64,000 nucleotides of DNA. It comes from Cunninghamella blakesleeana. Its lineage: Eukaryota > Mucoromycota > Mucoromycetes > Mucorales > Cunninghamellaceae. Position numbers and translations under genes: made by a program. The notes under the pieces were generated by a model. It saw only the letters and a program-made list of their open reading frames with translations, was not told the origin of the DNA and searched no databases. Position 1 is the first letter of the stretch; each line of letters begins with the position of its first letter. Shown here in pieces: positions 24,595 to 37,693 of the stretch. Location: assembly GCA_017871115.1 (NCBI GenBank), contig JAFCIZ010000001.1, positions 7,128,001 through 7,192,000 on the forward strand, written 5' to 3'.

Positions 24595-26964
24595 CTATAT
24601 TTGTGCAAACCCGAATCGAGACGTTTTACGCATAGGTGATTCGAATAAATTCCCTGTGGTTCTCAATATTTGATGAGCAAAAGGATTAAAAGAGCCACGA
24701 TAAGTAGGTGTTGGTATAGCATTGAGTAAAAAGTCTAATGTATTTATATCATCATTTGCTTCTAATGCATGGCCTAACGTTAAAGATTGTAATCGCTCAT
24801 TTAACAAGTTTGATGTGGATGGTGGTGTTACAGGCTCTTGTTTATTTTCATCTTCCTCTCTATCATCGTCATCATTTTCCTTTTGATATAATGATGATAC
24901 GCCTAGTGGCACATTATCTACATCATCATCATCATCTTCTTGATGTTGTTGTGGAATCCAGCCAACTTGGTCTATAGCATCACCCAATACAAAATGAACT
25001 ACAGCATCATTGATTGCTTTTGTTGGCTGTGGTTGTGGTGGTGTTGTTGTTTCATTGGATGTAGTTGCTGCCATTAATGTAGGAGTACTGGGAATGGATG
25101 AAGATGGTGTGGATGCTGCTTTTGATTTATTTAGACTGTCACGGTTCTTTTGTAATTCTTTACGCTTTTTCTTTTCAATTTTTCGTTTCATGGCTGATGG
25201 AGATTGTGGTGGTGGTTGTTTCTGGGAGGATGCTGCTGCTACAGATAATGGAGGTCCAAAATTATCAGGTGTTAATGTACGTTCAGGTAATGTCGATTTT
25301 AAAACAGGTGTTGATGGATTACTACCATTTCCAATTTTAGCCCAAGATGCTGTTGCTGGTAAAGCTGATCGTTCATCATCATTATTTTGATCCGTTGTTG
25401 TGTTTGATTTATTATTCTCAGATTGGCCAGACTGTTGTCTATTAATTTTATACGGTATTGAAGTAGTTGAATCTAAAGTACCCGGTTTTCTAGTTGCAGT
25501 TGAACCAACTGGCGGAAAGTCATGATTTGTAATGGATGGTGATGATTGATATGCGTGGGATGACGTTGGTAATGAATTGGACGATGAGGAGGATGGAGTT
25601 GAATTAGGTCTATGTTCGTCATCTGTTGACATTTGGTCTCTCATACGATGTTTACCTGTAGCTAATTCTTCTTTGGATATGGTATCTGCTTCTTCTCCTG
25701 GTTCATGCAAATACAGACAAGATGGATTTGGACAAGTCATATTTCGAAGATAATATGTACAGTATTTTGTTGTTCCATAAGAAGCTCTAAATAAATTTCA
25801 AAAAAAATCGTATAGAAATAATAACTACTATTAGTGCTCTAATCCATTATTTTTTTTATAATTCAATTTTCTAATTTTTTTTTATTATACCTTAATATAC
25901 GTCCTGCGATTGTATGCCCATCTACAGTTTGGATAGCTTTATCAGCATCTTCTTTTCTTTGATAAGTTACATAAATAGCAGCACTTGGTTGTAATGAAGT
26001 TGATCCGCCCACATGGGTTGTAGGTGCAATATTACGTTTGTTGATAACTACTTTAGCAATTTTACCAAACTGACCAAAATAATCATTTGACCTTATTATC
26101 TAATAATATACAAATAAAAAAAAATAAAAAAAAATAAAAAAACAGAACAGAAAAATAAATATATAGTCAAATATATACGTATAATCAATACTATTTAATG
26201 CTTTTTTATATTTCTTACTTCTTCAGTTGCATATTTAGGATGTAATCCAATAACATATACTAAGTTTTTTTGTACAACTCGCATATTAGCTAAATGTCGT
26301 CTGTTTACTGCTTCCATATCCTTTTGTTGTCGTTCCTTTTCTTTCTTTTCTCTTTTAATACGAGATATTCTATAATTAGATGATGATGATAACAATAATA
26401 GCAGCAATAATAATAATAACAATAATAATGAATGAATGAATGATTAATAAAATAAAATAAAAAATAAAACAATTTTACTTATTAAAACTATTATAAATAA
26501 TACTTACTCGTCGGCACTAATAGGTTGGAATTCCACCATCTGATCAGAATACTCTCGACGACTAATTGTTGAATAAAATTATAAAATAAGACAAGAAATA
26601 AAATTAGAAAAAAGTCACTTTGTAATTATCTATCCTATATATATATATATATATATATATATGTTTATTTATTTGTTTATTTATATTACCAAGCAGGACA
26701 TCTACCATTCAAGTTTTCTTTTATATGATGCCAGCAGAAACGACAGATCTAAACAAATCAATATATTTTTTTATGCATATTATATTAACACAAATTGTAT
26801 AATGATAATTAAATGACAAAATGTAATTTATGATTTTATATATATTAATACGTATGCTACATTACCTGATATCCACAAGTACAAGGTCGAAAGTTTCGGT
26901 CAGCAATATCTAACTCTTCCATACAAAGTGGACAATCAATATCGTCATCATCAGAATCGTACAT
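24595..26964 (-). CDS. NOT4: CCR4-NOT subunit NOT4, RING E3 ubiquitin ligase
   Basis: E3 ligase of the CCR4-NOT complex, acting in mRNA decay and ribosome quality control. Exons (minus): 26866-26964, 26690-26748, 26508-26561, 26219-26369, 25891-26099, 24595-25786; 587 aa. The C4C4 RING spans residues 11-55 (DCPLCMEELD, PCTCGYQ, ICRFCWHHI, CPAC). A coiled basic linker is followed by RVVQKNLVYVIGLHPK, the RNP2 strand of an RRM, which runs to about residue 200. A CCCH-like finger follows at once (YCTYYLRNMTCPNPSCLYLH). The remaining 380 residues are low-complexity Ser/Pro/Thr/Asp-rich sequence ending in ESPMRKTSRFGFAQI. Domain order matches NOT4/CNOT4 exactly. Confidence 0.95.
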
Positions 26965-27534
26965 GGTATAATACTAATATATGTATATATATAACAATAA
27001 TATAAAAAATACAATAGAATAAGATAATAAAAAAAGATGAATAATAACAGATAACAATTATATGTTAATATATACAATAATAAAAAAAGAGTAATAAAGA
27101 ATTGAAAGAGAAGAGGAAGAAAAAAAAATTAGAAAATCAAGTTTTAAAAAACAAACAAAACAAAATTTTCTAGCTCCGCATTTTTTTTAATTTTAAAAAC
27201 TTGGTTAAACGCAACTCCTAACCTCATTTAGGTTCACTTTTGATGGCCATGTATCATTAAATTATTCACTCTCTTCAAATATTATAATTGTATAGTATTT
27301 TGCATATATATTCAGAATACTCGATCCTTATTTTTTCTTTTTATTTTTTACGAAGCTTAATTCTGGATATATACAGTATTAATTTAATAATAATCCTGTA
27401 GTGCTTAAAGATGATTATAGTTTTGTGTATATTTTTTAATTTTTTATGGTTATTGTTAAGATTTATACCTATTTTATCAATTAAAAAAATAAAAATAAAA
27501 AAAGCAAACTTACCTACCTTACTATAATATACAC

Positions 27535-27567
<33 letters not shown>

Positions 27568-27650
27568 CATTATAATATTTTCATTTCCATTCTTATTTTT
27601 CATGCATAAAAAAAATAGTCTAAATTTTGCCATTGGTCATTATTATCACA
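26965..27650. other. intergenic, AT-rich
   Basis: NOT4 promoter side followed by DNA bordering the retrotransposon relic. It has a (TA)n run near 27,545-27,568 and no coding frame of convincing composition. Confidence 0.5.
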
Positions 27651-29345
27651 CTAAAATCGTAAAAAAAATAATCGTAATTGAAAATATATATATGTATTTA
27701 TTACATCAAGATTTAACATTTTAAATATATACCAAATTGTGCTTGTTTCAGGGTATGTTTTGATGTTCCAAAATTTTTTCCAAGATGACGATGATATATA
27801 TTCAATAAGTGAAGGATGTAAGGTTCTATTGATTATGTTATATCGTAATATCTCAGATGAGTATTTTATCCATGAGTCCATCGACTGAAATTTGTGTAAA
27901 TAGTTAGCATCGTTAATCATATTAACATTATCAACATTTGATTTGATCATTGATGAAAATAATGATGTTAATAGTATTATTCTTTTTTCTATGTCCTTAT
28001 GTAACTTTTTATAAATTCCAGGGAATTTTGGATTATCTGCTGTTTGTTTCTTCCTTATATTACCTATATCCTTATCAAACACGAAGAAGTCTGAGACAGC
28101 CTTCCTATAGTGTTGTTTAGAATATAGCCAATGATTGGGAGATATGTATGACATGATTTTAACAATTGGTAGATACAATGCAGTAGATGGAGAGCATTTT
28201 ATGTTTTTTCCAATAAAGCCAAAATGACCAATAGTATCGCATATACCCGATAGCATAAGAGGAAACTTATGTAAATGATTTATACATAAATTTGGAAATA
28301 ATAAAGGTAAACAGATGGAGTCAGAATCAGTGGAAATTTTCAGATGATCAAGTAGGATATCATAACGCATAAAATGATTGTTTACAGAGTCTACTATTAA
28401 TTAGATCCATCTTTGCTTAAGTGCTATAGATTGAGACAAAGGACCTAATACACCAAGACCACCTTTATTAGTAGGAAAACAGAGGGATGGATAAGAGGCT
28501 TTAGGAGACAGCCGATTCCATATAAAATTGTATATTATTGATCTTAACTTGTAAGAGAAAGATTTGTTTGGATTGAATAGACGAAGATGATATCATATCA
28601 CGGATAAGATTAATGTGTTTATAATAGTAACTCGACCACGTAATGATAGATTTCTTTGTTTATTTATATTACATTTGATTTCAATATTATATAGCAGTTT
28701 CTATTGGTAATAATTTCATTGTTCAGTTGTCATAATCATAGAAAAACCCAGGTATGATAAAGGAATGTCAGATTGCTTATCACACCATGAAGATATATTA
28801 TGATTATTGAGAAAGTTCACCCATGCTGATTTGTTTTTACCAGATAAAGGAAAAGCAATTGCTTTATCGACATTGACGTTTGCATTTGACACTTTCATAT
28901 AGAATGTTAGATGAAATTATAGTGTATTAAGATCATTTTGATTATCTATGAGAACACATATATTATCTGCATAAGCTAAAAGTTTAATTTGCTGTATTGA
29001 ATCATTATTATGTATTCGTATCCAGTAATTGTTGAGTCCTGTATAATATGACACAATAAAGGTTCTAAAACAAAGTTAAATAGTATAGGTGATTGGGAAT
29101 CTCCTTGACATAATTCACGTTATTGAATGGCCGGTGATGTGAAATGCCAATTGGCGCTGATTTTAATCTGATTACCAAAAAATAGCCCATGTATACATTC
29201 TACAACTAAAGGTGGAAAACCAAATTTCAAAAGTGCTTTTTTTAAATAAATATCATAAACCTTATCGTAGCCCTTTTGTTGATCCAGAAGGATACCAATA
29301 CCGTTATAATTAATTCAGCAATCTAAATATAATGGTATTAGTCTT
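27651..29345 (-). mobile_element. Decayed non-LTR (LINE-type) retrotransposon, reverse transcriptase remnant
   Basis: On the minus strand, reverse-transcriptase blocks appear in order. LLDQQKGYDKVYD sits near 29,248-29,292; FGFPPLVVECIHGLFFGNQI follows. An in-frame stop precedes CQGDSQSPILFNFVLEPLL near 29,060-29,110 (compare QGDPLSPLLF). A frameshift leads to LLAYADNICVLIDN near 28,950-28,980, the YADD box reading YADN. The C-terminal part (PLSYLGF; NKGGLGVLGPLSQSIALKQ; then an open 239-codon frame at 27,651-28,370) is also LINE-like. Several stops and shifts make it inactive, and it is 5'-truncated. Clade (L1/Tad-like) is a guess. Confidence 0.8.
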
Positions 29346-29583
29346 CTTCTAGATCAACAATAGGCCAACGATAGGGTTTACAATATTTATTTTAAATATA
29401 TGAATATAGAATAAAAAATGAACGAAAAAAAAAAAAAATTAAAAAAGTCGAGGACGCGCCTTTTTAATTTTTTTCAGCCTAAACTTTATTATTTTAACCC
29501 CTTCTTTTTTTTACTTTTCTTTTTTTTACTTGTTTACTATTTATTTTATTTTTTTAACCCAATAAAATATATATTAAAATATA

Positions 29584-30648
29584 ATGAAACTAGTCCATTC
29601 CTTTTCTGAAATATTTCAATATAAAAAATACAATAAAATAGCTTGTGACATTTATGGTGTCCTTCATGATGGTTATCTAGCCTATCCATATACTGTTGAA
29701 ACCTTAAAAAAACTACAACAAATGAATCAACAAGTTATCCTTCTGTCCAATTCTAGTCGTATGTACCCCGCCTTATCTAAACAACTTGAAAGCAAATTTA
29801 ATATTTCAAATTTTGTCTATAATGATATTTTATCTAGTGGGAAACTAACTCGATTATTTTTACAAGATTGTGATACTTATTTAACAAAAAAGAATAAGAA
29901 TATGGATATATCATGTCATGCTACTTTACGAGATTCACAACAACCAAGTATGACAGCTATTGAATTTTGTCAGCAATATTTAATTAATAAAAGCAAAAAC
30001 AATAAAATCTATCGTTTTTTTATAGCTGGTGATTTAGATTACTTAACACCTTTATTTCAAGATTTAACTTCTTTTCAACCAACTGATCATTGGGAAGATG
30101 ATGAAATGGATTTTGTGTTACTTGGATCAATTCAACCTCTTGATAAAAACAATGCAACAACTATAATTGATACATATAACGAAGAAAGTATCCAACAACA
30201 TTATACACCGTTTTTAAAAAGTTGTTTAAAAAGGAACATTCCTTTGGTATGTGTAAATCCCGATGTTTTAGCACCTCATGGAACGTATGATGATGGGTCG
30301 CAGCGATTATTGATATGTCCTGGTTATATAGGCGCCATGTATGAAGCCATTGGTGGAAAAGTTCTATATTTTGGTAAACCTTTCAAAAGTATCTATGATT
30401 ATTTATTATTACAAGATCAAAAGAAACAAGATCAATCTATTTTATGTGTGGGGGATAATATTAATACTGATGTTCTTGGTGCAACCGAGGCAAATTTAGA
30501 TGTGGTATTAATCTTGGGTGGTGTACATGCTTCTTCTTTATTATCTCTTATTGATGATGAACAACAATTAATAGATCAAGTTAGAAAATTATGCCAATTA
30601 GAAAAAATTCAAGAGCCTACTTATTTAATGCCTTATTTAAAATATTGA
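29584..30648 (+). CDS. HAD-superfamily hydrolase, class IIA-like sugar-phosphate phosphatase family
   Basis: Single exon, 354 aa. Motif I is CDIYGVLHDG near residues 20-29; the first Asp would be the nucleophile, and the GVLHDG form is typical of the IIA subgroup often annotated TIGR01459-like. Motif II is LLSNSSR near 55. The cap region lies in the middle (FIAGDLDYLTPLF). Motif III is the Lys of YFGKPFKSIY, and motif IV is CVGDNINTDVLGA, the metal-binding acid pair. All catalytic motifs are present. The substrate is unknown; relatives dephosphorylate small phosphate esters. Confidence 0.88.
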   Translation: MKLVHSFSEIFQYKKYNKIACDIYGVLHDGYLAYPYTVETLKKLQQMNQQVILLSNSSRMYPALSKQLESKFNISNFVYNDILSSGKLTRLFLQDCDTYLTKKNKNMDISCHATLRDSQQPSMTAIEFCQQYLINKSKNNKIYRFFIAGDLDYLTPLFQDLTSFQPTDHWEDDEMDFVLLGSIQPLDKNNATTIIDTYNEESIQQHYTPFLKSCLKRNIPLVCVNPDVLAPHGTYDDGSQRLLICPGYIGAMYEAIGGKVLYFGKPFKSIYDYLLLQDQKKQDQSILCVGDNINTDVLGATEANLDVVLILGGVHASSLLSLIDDEQQLIDQVRKLCQLEKIQEPTYLMPYLKY

Positions 30649-30874
30649 AATTTTTTTATTATACATCAACACAAACCCTTTTCAGGATAATTGTTATGGT
30701 TACACACAGTTACTAAATATGCATTTTTACCTTACTTTGTAAATTGTTATTTTTTTTTTTTTATTCTCATCCTTTTTTCTCTTTTCTTTTTCTTTTTATA
30801 TTTTATATCAACTTGTATAGAATTTATAATTTATATTTATATATAATTTTTTTTAAAGAAATAAAGAATACAAA

Positions 30875-32258
30875 ATGAGGCATTTACCAACATGGCTATT
30901 CCCATACCCAGAAGTATATCCTAGACAACGAAGCCGAACCTTACATGCTTCTCATTCATATATTCGTAAATTTTGTGGTTGTATGTCTCTAAGAGGAGGG
31001 TGTACTTTGGCTTGTTTAATTTGGATTGTAAGTTTATATAAATATGAATAGGTATAAATGTGAAAAAAAAAAATACAAAAAAATCACATTTATTAGTTAT
31101 TTTAAATATTTATAAATTTGTTATTATCTTAGGGTATTAATCTTTATGTTAGCGTCCTAGCTTTCCAAAATAGAAGTCGTATGCAATAATATATATTTTA
31201 TTAAATAATAACGATAATTTAAATCAAAATTAAAATATAAAAGTTGAAACAAATAATAACATGCCATTTTTCATTATTATTATTTTTTAAAAAAAGCTGT
31301 ATTTTCATATATGGAAAGAGTAGCATTAATAATCCAGGCTGTCATCTGTTTATTATTTGTTTTATTAGCTATGTTTGCTTTATTTGCTGTTTTTGTGGTA
31401 ATATAACATATATAGGTTTTATTATTATTATTATTATTATTATAAATAGTATTACTGTTAATCTATATATTTTATTTTATTTATTTATTTATTTTACCAT
31501 ATTTGATTTTAATTTTAAAAAAATAGAATATGCCTGGTACCTTAAATTTTGCTCACCGATCTATGTGGATTATGGTTATTGTATTTTTAATTGATTTTTT
31601 TGTCATGCTTGTCTTATTTGGTGTCAATCAACCCGACTTTTTAAATTGGTGTGTTAATAAATCACGAGAAGCTGCAAAAAATGAAATAAGCCAAACCATG
31701 AATACAACCGACGTTCAATGGTCTTTTGATCCTTATGTACAAGGATCAGATTTATACAATTGTAATAAATTATGGCAAGATGAAGTGAAAGTTGGTGTTA
31801 TTTTCTTTATAATGGTAGCTGTTTGTTATGTAAGAATATATAAATTTATAAATATAAATTTATATTTATAAAGATGATGATAATAATAATAATAAAAAAG
31901 CAAAGAAAAAAGAGGTGAAAGATATATTTATTTATTTTTTTATTTTATTAAAAATAAAAAGGTATATTGGGCAACATGTTTATGGTCTTATGAACAAAAA
32001 ATACTTATATTATTTAGTTCAGAATTACAACAAGGTGCTATTGAAGATTCATCAAGAATGGCTAAATTAAATACTATGAATGGATTAATGAATATAAAAC
32101 CAAGTAAAGAAATGCATCCACCTTATATATCCGATATTCAACAGCAAAAACTTGATGAAAAATTATCATCATCCAGTAATGATCAACTAACTTTAGCTCA
32201 ATGGACTGAAAACGCTTTGTCATCACTTATGTCAAAGTTTTCATTCCGTAAAAGTTAA
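30875..32258 (+). CDS. Four-helix membrane protein of unknown function
   Basis: Exons 30875-31027, 31133-31178, 31297-31397, 31527-31829 and 31962-32258 join in frame to 299 aa. A Cys-rich N-terminal stretch (FCGCMSLRGGCTLACL) runs into the first membrane segment. Further segments are LLFVLLAMFALFAVFV, MVIVFLIDFFVMLVLFGV and VGVIFFIMVAVCYVYW. The third-to-fourth loop carries CVNKSREAAKNE and a YNC motif. The cytosolic tail is hydrophilic and ends with SSLMSKFSFRKS. I do not recognise the family. Confidence 0.75.
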
Positions 32259-32555
32259 TACGTACAGCCACAAACATTAAATTATATACATATAAGTACT
32301 TTCCTCATAATAACTATAATAGTGTGTAACGTTTCTTTTTATTCTTTATCTCTACATAAATATACGATTCATCATTTGATTTGCTTTTTTATATCTTATT
32401 ATTTTATATAAACAATAAATCAATTATTATACCTTTAAAAAAATGAATGATCATTAACTCCGCAACTTTTTTAAAACATTATAAATGAATTTTTTTAAAA
32501 AAAACCCTTTTTTCTCCTTTCACTTTTTTTTTTCATATTATTATTAATAAGTATA

Positions 32556-32608
32556 ATGGCTATTGAAAAAGATGGTATAAAATATGCTTGGTAATTTATT
32601 CAGCTGTA

Positions 32609-32639
<31 letters not shown>

Positions 32640-33580
32640 ATTATTATTGGTAGATTGTTATCATTGTTATATAATACAAACTAATTTTATTTTTTCTCTC
32701 ATTTTTAATATAATAGTATAAATTGTATTCGTGGACATAGAGTTAAAAAATGCCAACACTTTGATAGAGAACTTATACCTGTACAAAAACGAGGTCGACA
32801 GGTGTCTCAATGTAATCACTGCCGTACTTTAAGAAATACTTCAGGATCTCATGTAAAATGTACTTGTGCCATTGCTACTGGTAATAAAATAAAATAAAAC
32901 AATTATATCACAATATAATATATATATTTAAAAAAAATGAACCTAAATTATACATTTATAAATATGCATATATAATTATCATTATAGTACCTAATCCTCT
33001 TAATGGCTGTTTATGTGAAGTTATTCAAATATGTAATTGTGTTGCTCGCCATTTAAGAGATACAAATATCAATAAAGAAGAACCAATTAATATAATTTCA
33101 GCATCACCATCAGCATCAATATCATCTCCTATTATTGGAATAAATAATATAGATGGAACAGCGATTACGAACAATAATAATAATAATAATGGACACCAAA
33201 AATCAGAGTTAATTCAAAATGAAAATTCACATTGCCATTCGATCATATCAACATCTACATCAGCAACATTATCACCTTTATTACCCATACCTTCACCGAT
33301 GTCAATGAATAACAATAATAGTAATAACATTTTGGATGCGTTATTACTAAACGATTTAACAGTAGCAGCAACATCACCCTCTTTTTCAACCGTTGATTTC
33401 CCATTTTTAAATGATCCGCTCAATTCATACCCAGACCACTTCAATAATTTTTTATCATTATCACCAAATATTCCCGTGACATCAACCGATTCATTTTTAA
33501 CAAACAATATACCTGACCACCATTCCTCTTTATTAGATTCAACTTTATTGAATCAACAACAACAATCATCTAATCAATTC

Positions 33581-33648
<68 letters not shown>

Positions 33649-33658
33649 TAATAATAAC

Positions 33659-33689
<31 letters not shown>

Positions 33690-33784
33690 GTAATAATAAT
33701 AATAATAATGGTATTAATAATAATTTGCATGATCACTTTAATAGCTTTTTACACCATGATATTCATGATCTTTTATCATTATAA
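32556..33784 (+). CDS. Copper-fist transcription factor
   Basis: Predicted copper-sensing DNA-binding regulator of the Ace1/Mac1/Cuf1 type. Exons 32556-32590, 32717-32880 and 32988-33784 give 331 aa. The copper fist occupies residues 1-60: KYACINCIRGHRVKKCQH, then RGRQVSQCNHC and a CTC pair supply the zinc and copper ligands. The usual minor-groove motif (R/K)GRP reads RGRQ here. Just after the fist, CLCEVIQICNC adds a CxC-x5-CxC cluster that could bind Cu(I). The C-terminal two thirds is low complexity, including 36 consecutive Asn codons at 33,581-33,688. Activator versus repressor behaviour and target genes cannot be read from the sequence. Confidence 0.88.
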
Positions 33785-34322
33785 TATGTAATAAAATAAA
33801 TCTTCATGTTTATGTAATTTTAGAGTAAATAAATAAATTAACATGTTTATTACAATATACGTATACAATTAAAAAGAATAAGTGTATATATTAAAAATGA
33901 ATTAGACCGTGTAATGTAAAGAAAAAAGGCGAAGGTGAAAGTAAAAGACATCTTCCATCTTCCTTTTTTAGAGATTAAGATAATTTGAATACGGCTAGAA
34001 GCAAATAATCATTCATTACGTAAAAAAAAAAAATTAAAATTAAAGTAAATTGAATTAAAAAGGGTGAAAAAATTAAATAATTTTCTTGGATTAGATAATA
34101 GTTTAAAAATAAAAATAAAATAAAAAATAAAATAAATTATAATCAAATACTTTACAATATACATGATTTCCATAATAAGATATAAAGTTTAAATATTATA
34201 TAATAAAATGGAAATAGAAAAGGAGGAGTGTATGTATGTGCGAATTTATATGTGTGTCTGTGTGTGAGAGTTTGTATAAGTGTACTGCGTGTGTGTGCTT
34301 GTGTATGTAATTTTCATTTTTT
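33785..34322. other. convergent intergenic region
   Basis: Between the 3' ends of the copper-fist gene (plus) and the methyltransferase (minus). AT-rich, with a GT-rich stretch near 34,230-34,310. No gene seen. Confidence 0.6.
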
Positions 34323-36134
34323 TTAGACTGATTTTTTTTGAGCGTAAGCAAAATGAACATTTTCAAAAGTTTTATATTCATCTACTTCAGACCAACATGT
34401 TTCTAATTTTTCATTATATTCATTATTATCCATACCAGAATGCAAACAGATATGAGGCCTAAACGCTTGATAATATGACTTCCAAGATTGTAATGTTAAT
34501 TGGCCAAGCTAAAATATAAAAGTAAAATAATATATATGAATTTAATTTAATAAATAAATTATCAAGTTATTATATATTATTGTATACTACTATTATTATC
34601 ATTATTATTTTATGTTACCTTGCCAGCCCATTGCCCAGCAGGACAAGATATAAAAGTAGTATTAATATTAGTTAAATCATCTCGTGCTTCAAATCTTTCT
34701 TTTAATCGGCGCCCACTCTGTTGATCCAAATGTTTACTTGCAATCAAAGACATTAAATGATCATTAAATATCTTGGTTGTTGGACCAGTACGATGTAATT
34801 CAGAATCGACTTCCACTATTTCTATCCATCCACCTGGTTTTAAGATACGAAGGATTTCATTTAATAAGGTTTCCCATTGATCAGTTTCGATACCTAACCC
34901 CATAAATCTAGATTTAATATATAAATATATATATTAAAAGATTATTTTAATAAATAATGATACACACACATTTATATATATTTATAGATTATCATTATAA
35001 TTATTATAATTATAATTATAATTATTATTTTTGTGTCGCTTACCTCATAAATACATAATCAAAAGTACTATCTTGAAATGGTAATCCATTTAAAACGTTA
35101 TTTTGATAAAATAAACAATTGGTAGGTTTTATGTCTTTAGGAAATAAAGGAACCATATCTACACCAACAATAGTAGATTTTGGATATTCACCGGCCATTT
35201 CCATTGTCCATGATCCAGGGCCACATCCAATATCTAATACATTTGCTCCTTTTCTTAATACATCTGTTACAGGTGCCAAGTAATTTCTATAATAAAAGAT
35301 AAAAATAAAATAATAATTAAAAAAACCAGTCAATTTTTTTTTTTAGAAAAAAAAAAGAGCATTATCCTATTATTATTGCTATCACATTATTTTTTCCATC
35401 TTCTATTATAATAATTATACTTACCCTTGTATAGCGAAACGAATCATAAAATGTAAAAGATGTAAACGGTCGATTTCTTCTTCATCACAAGGCAAGATAT
35501 AAGAAGATCCAGGACAGGAATGAAACTTTCTACCATCAACCCATACTACATCATTTGAATTGAAAATTAATTCTGATTTTACACGAGTAGATACATCTTG
35601 TAGTAAACTATGATGAGAACTAGAAGGCGTCATTGTGTTGGAAGAAACAGGTGTGTTTTGATGAGAATGAGTTGAATTAATTTTTTGAAGTGTATTGCCG
35701 TAAAGTGATGTAGAAGCAGAGGTTGTAGTAGGAGGCGAATGACTTGTTGATAAAGGATGAAGTGAAGTAATATGATTATTACTATTATTAATGGTGGAGA
35801 TTTCCATGATACTAGACGCAGGTGTAATATGAGGTGGCGTATTTGTATGTAAAGAAGAATTGGCCGATCGAAAAGGTCTAAAAGGAAACACTCGTGATAA
35901 AGGTCGCCTTGATGATGATGATGATGATGAACTAGTACTTGATATAAGAGGCGAAGAATGTTTTCTTAGTTTAACACGTCCATTATTACTTCTTAACGAT
36001 GCTACAATAGGCAAAGGGTATTGTCGATGGTCAGGATCTTGTGCTGAGGGAATCCAATCAGTTGGTATTAAACGTGGATCTTGACTAGCTGTACTTCCAA
36101 ATCGTCTTTCTAAACGTGAGTTTTGATTACCCAT
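34323..36134 (-). CDS. SAM-dependent methyltransferase with disordered N terminus
   Basis: Exons (minus): 35425-36134, 35044-35286, 34619-34907, 34323-34508; 475 aa. The first 200 residues are Ser/Thr/Pro/His-rich and probably disordered. The start MGNQNSRLERRF could be N-myristoylated at Gly2; this is inference. A class I methyltransferase fold follows: motif I VLDIGCGPGSWTME near 250, the acidic loop IVGVDM, and motif post-I FYQNNVLNGLPF. LRILKPGGWIEIVEVD is motif III. The layout resembles the fungal LaeA/Methyltransf_25-like group; the substrate is unknown. Confidence 0.85.
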
Positions 36135-36196
36135 ATTACCATAAATATAAATATATATATGTATATGTATATGTATAAAAGGAGTGAATGTCTTAA

Positions 36197-36230
<34 letters not shown>

Positions 36231-37693
36231 ATATCGAAATAATAAAATAAATTGTGTTGAGTATAAATTTAAGAAAACGAGTGTGAAAGGGAAATTATAT
36301 ATAAAAAGGGTATAGCGTAGGTGATAATTATGATAGAAATATTTTTATATATATTTTAATATATATCTTAATATTGAACTAGCATTGAGAAAGAAAAGGA
36401 ATAAAAAAAAGAAAAAGAGTATAAAGAAAAGAGAAGAAAAAAGAAAATCTTAATCTTTTTTTTTTTATATATTATTATTTTAAAAGAAAAAGAAGTAAAA
36501 AAAAAAGATCAACTAATTTTTTTTATTAAATTTAATAGAAGCACGACACGAAATTTTAAATACCGATACCAAAAAAGGAAACCCTACCTAATGGGTTAAG
36601 TGTGTCAATATTAAAATTATTTTTAAAATATTTTTTCTTGCGTCATATAATTTATACATACATAAACATTCTTTTTATATTATTATTATTAAAAGTATAA
36701 TTATTATTCTATTTATTAAAAAATAAATGAACCACTATTTAAAATAATACTTTTTTATATTTTTATATTTATTATTATTATTATTAGTAGGATCATATAC
36801 ATATTTAGATGTATGAACTTTTTACTCAGATATATTACGGAGGGATATGCCTACTTATGTTAGTTTACTATAAATAATAATTTATAGTCATAATAAGATA
36901 ATTTATAAAAAATTACCATCTATTATATTTTCTTTTTCATTTTCATATTTATTATCAATTAAAAATGTTTATAGATATCTAAAAATACTTGTAGATATTT
37001 TTATAGTTATTGATCAGAAATGGTGGTTCGTCCACACAGGGTCAAGATGAATCAATGATAATGAAATCGTCATTCTAAAACCCATAATTTCATCACTTAA
37101 TGGAAAAATAAATGTGTATCAAAATTTGATACAACAGATAAGATTTCCTACTGATGTTAAGGAAAAAAAGAAAAGAAAAAGGTAAGAATAACTCTCTTTT
37201 TATATTTAATTCAATTTAAATCTCAGTTTCGAAAAGAAAAAAAAAATTTTTTTTGATGTTACTGCTTTTTCTTATTCCTTTTTTTTAAAAAATGATCATT
37301 TTCTCATAAGCCAAATTAAATTAATAGTAAAGTCTCAGATAAATAAATACAATAAAGTTTAAAAAAAAAAGGGTTTTCCCAAAGATTTTGAATTTTTACG
37401 TAAAATAAAATAAAAAAATCAGGACATGATATGGATTGATAGAACTGATAGTTCTTTCTTTTACTCTATCTACTTCTACTATCTAATTATTGTCGATAGA
37501 TTCAAATTATATTTAGCAATCATACACTGAAAAAGTAAATTCTAATTCAACAAGAATTATATATATTTGCCTTTATCAATTGTCCACAACTGATTGTATT
37601 ATATTACATATTTGTAGTATTAATTTCAAACTCCATTAAACAAATTTTGAAAATACTATAAAAAATCTATTTCGCTAAAAAAATGGACACTCC
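36135..37693. other. intergenic, AT-rich
   Basis: Holds the methyltransferase promoter (minus) and about 1.2 kb of DNA without recognisable coding frames. It ends at the dehydrogenase relic. Confidence 0.5.

Noticed and set aside
25010..25390. Plus-strand frame of 126 codons inside NOT4
   Set aside because: It is the antisense reading of the low-complexity NOT4 tail; no independent support.
31244..31526. Open frame of Ile/Phe-rich sequence overlapping the tetraspan gene
   Set aside because: It is intron and exon-3 DNA of the tetraspan gene read in another frame; the spliced model explains the region.
33214..33507. Minus-strand frame of 97 codons in the copper-fist gene
   Set aside because: Antisense of the Ser/Asn-rich coding exon.
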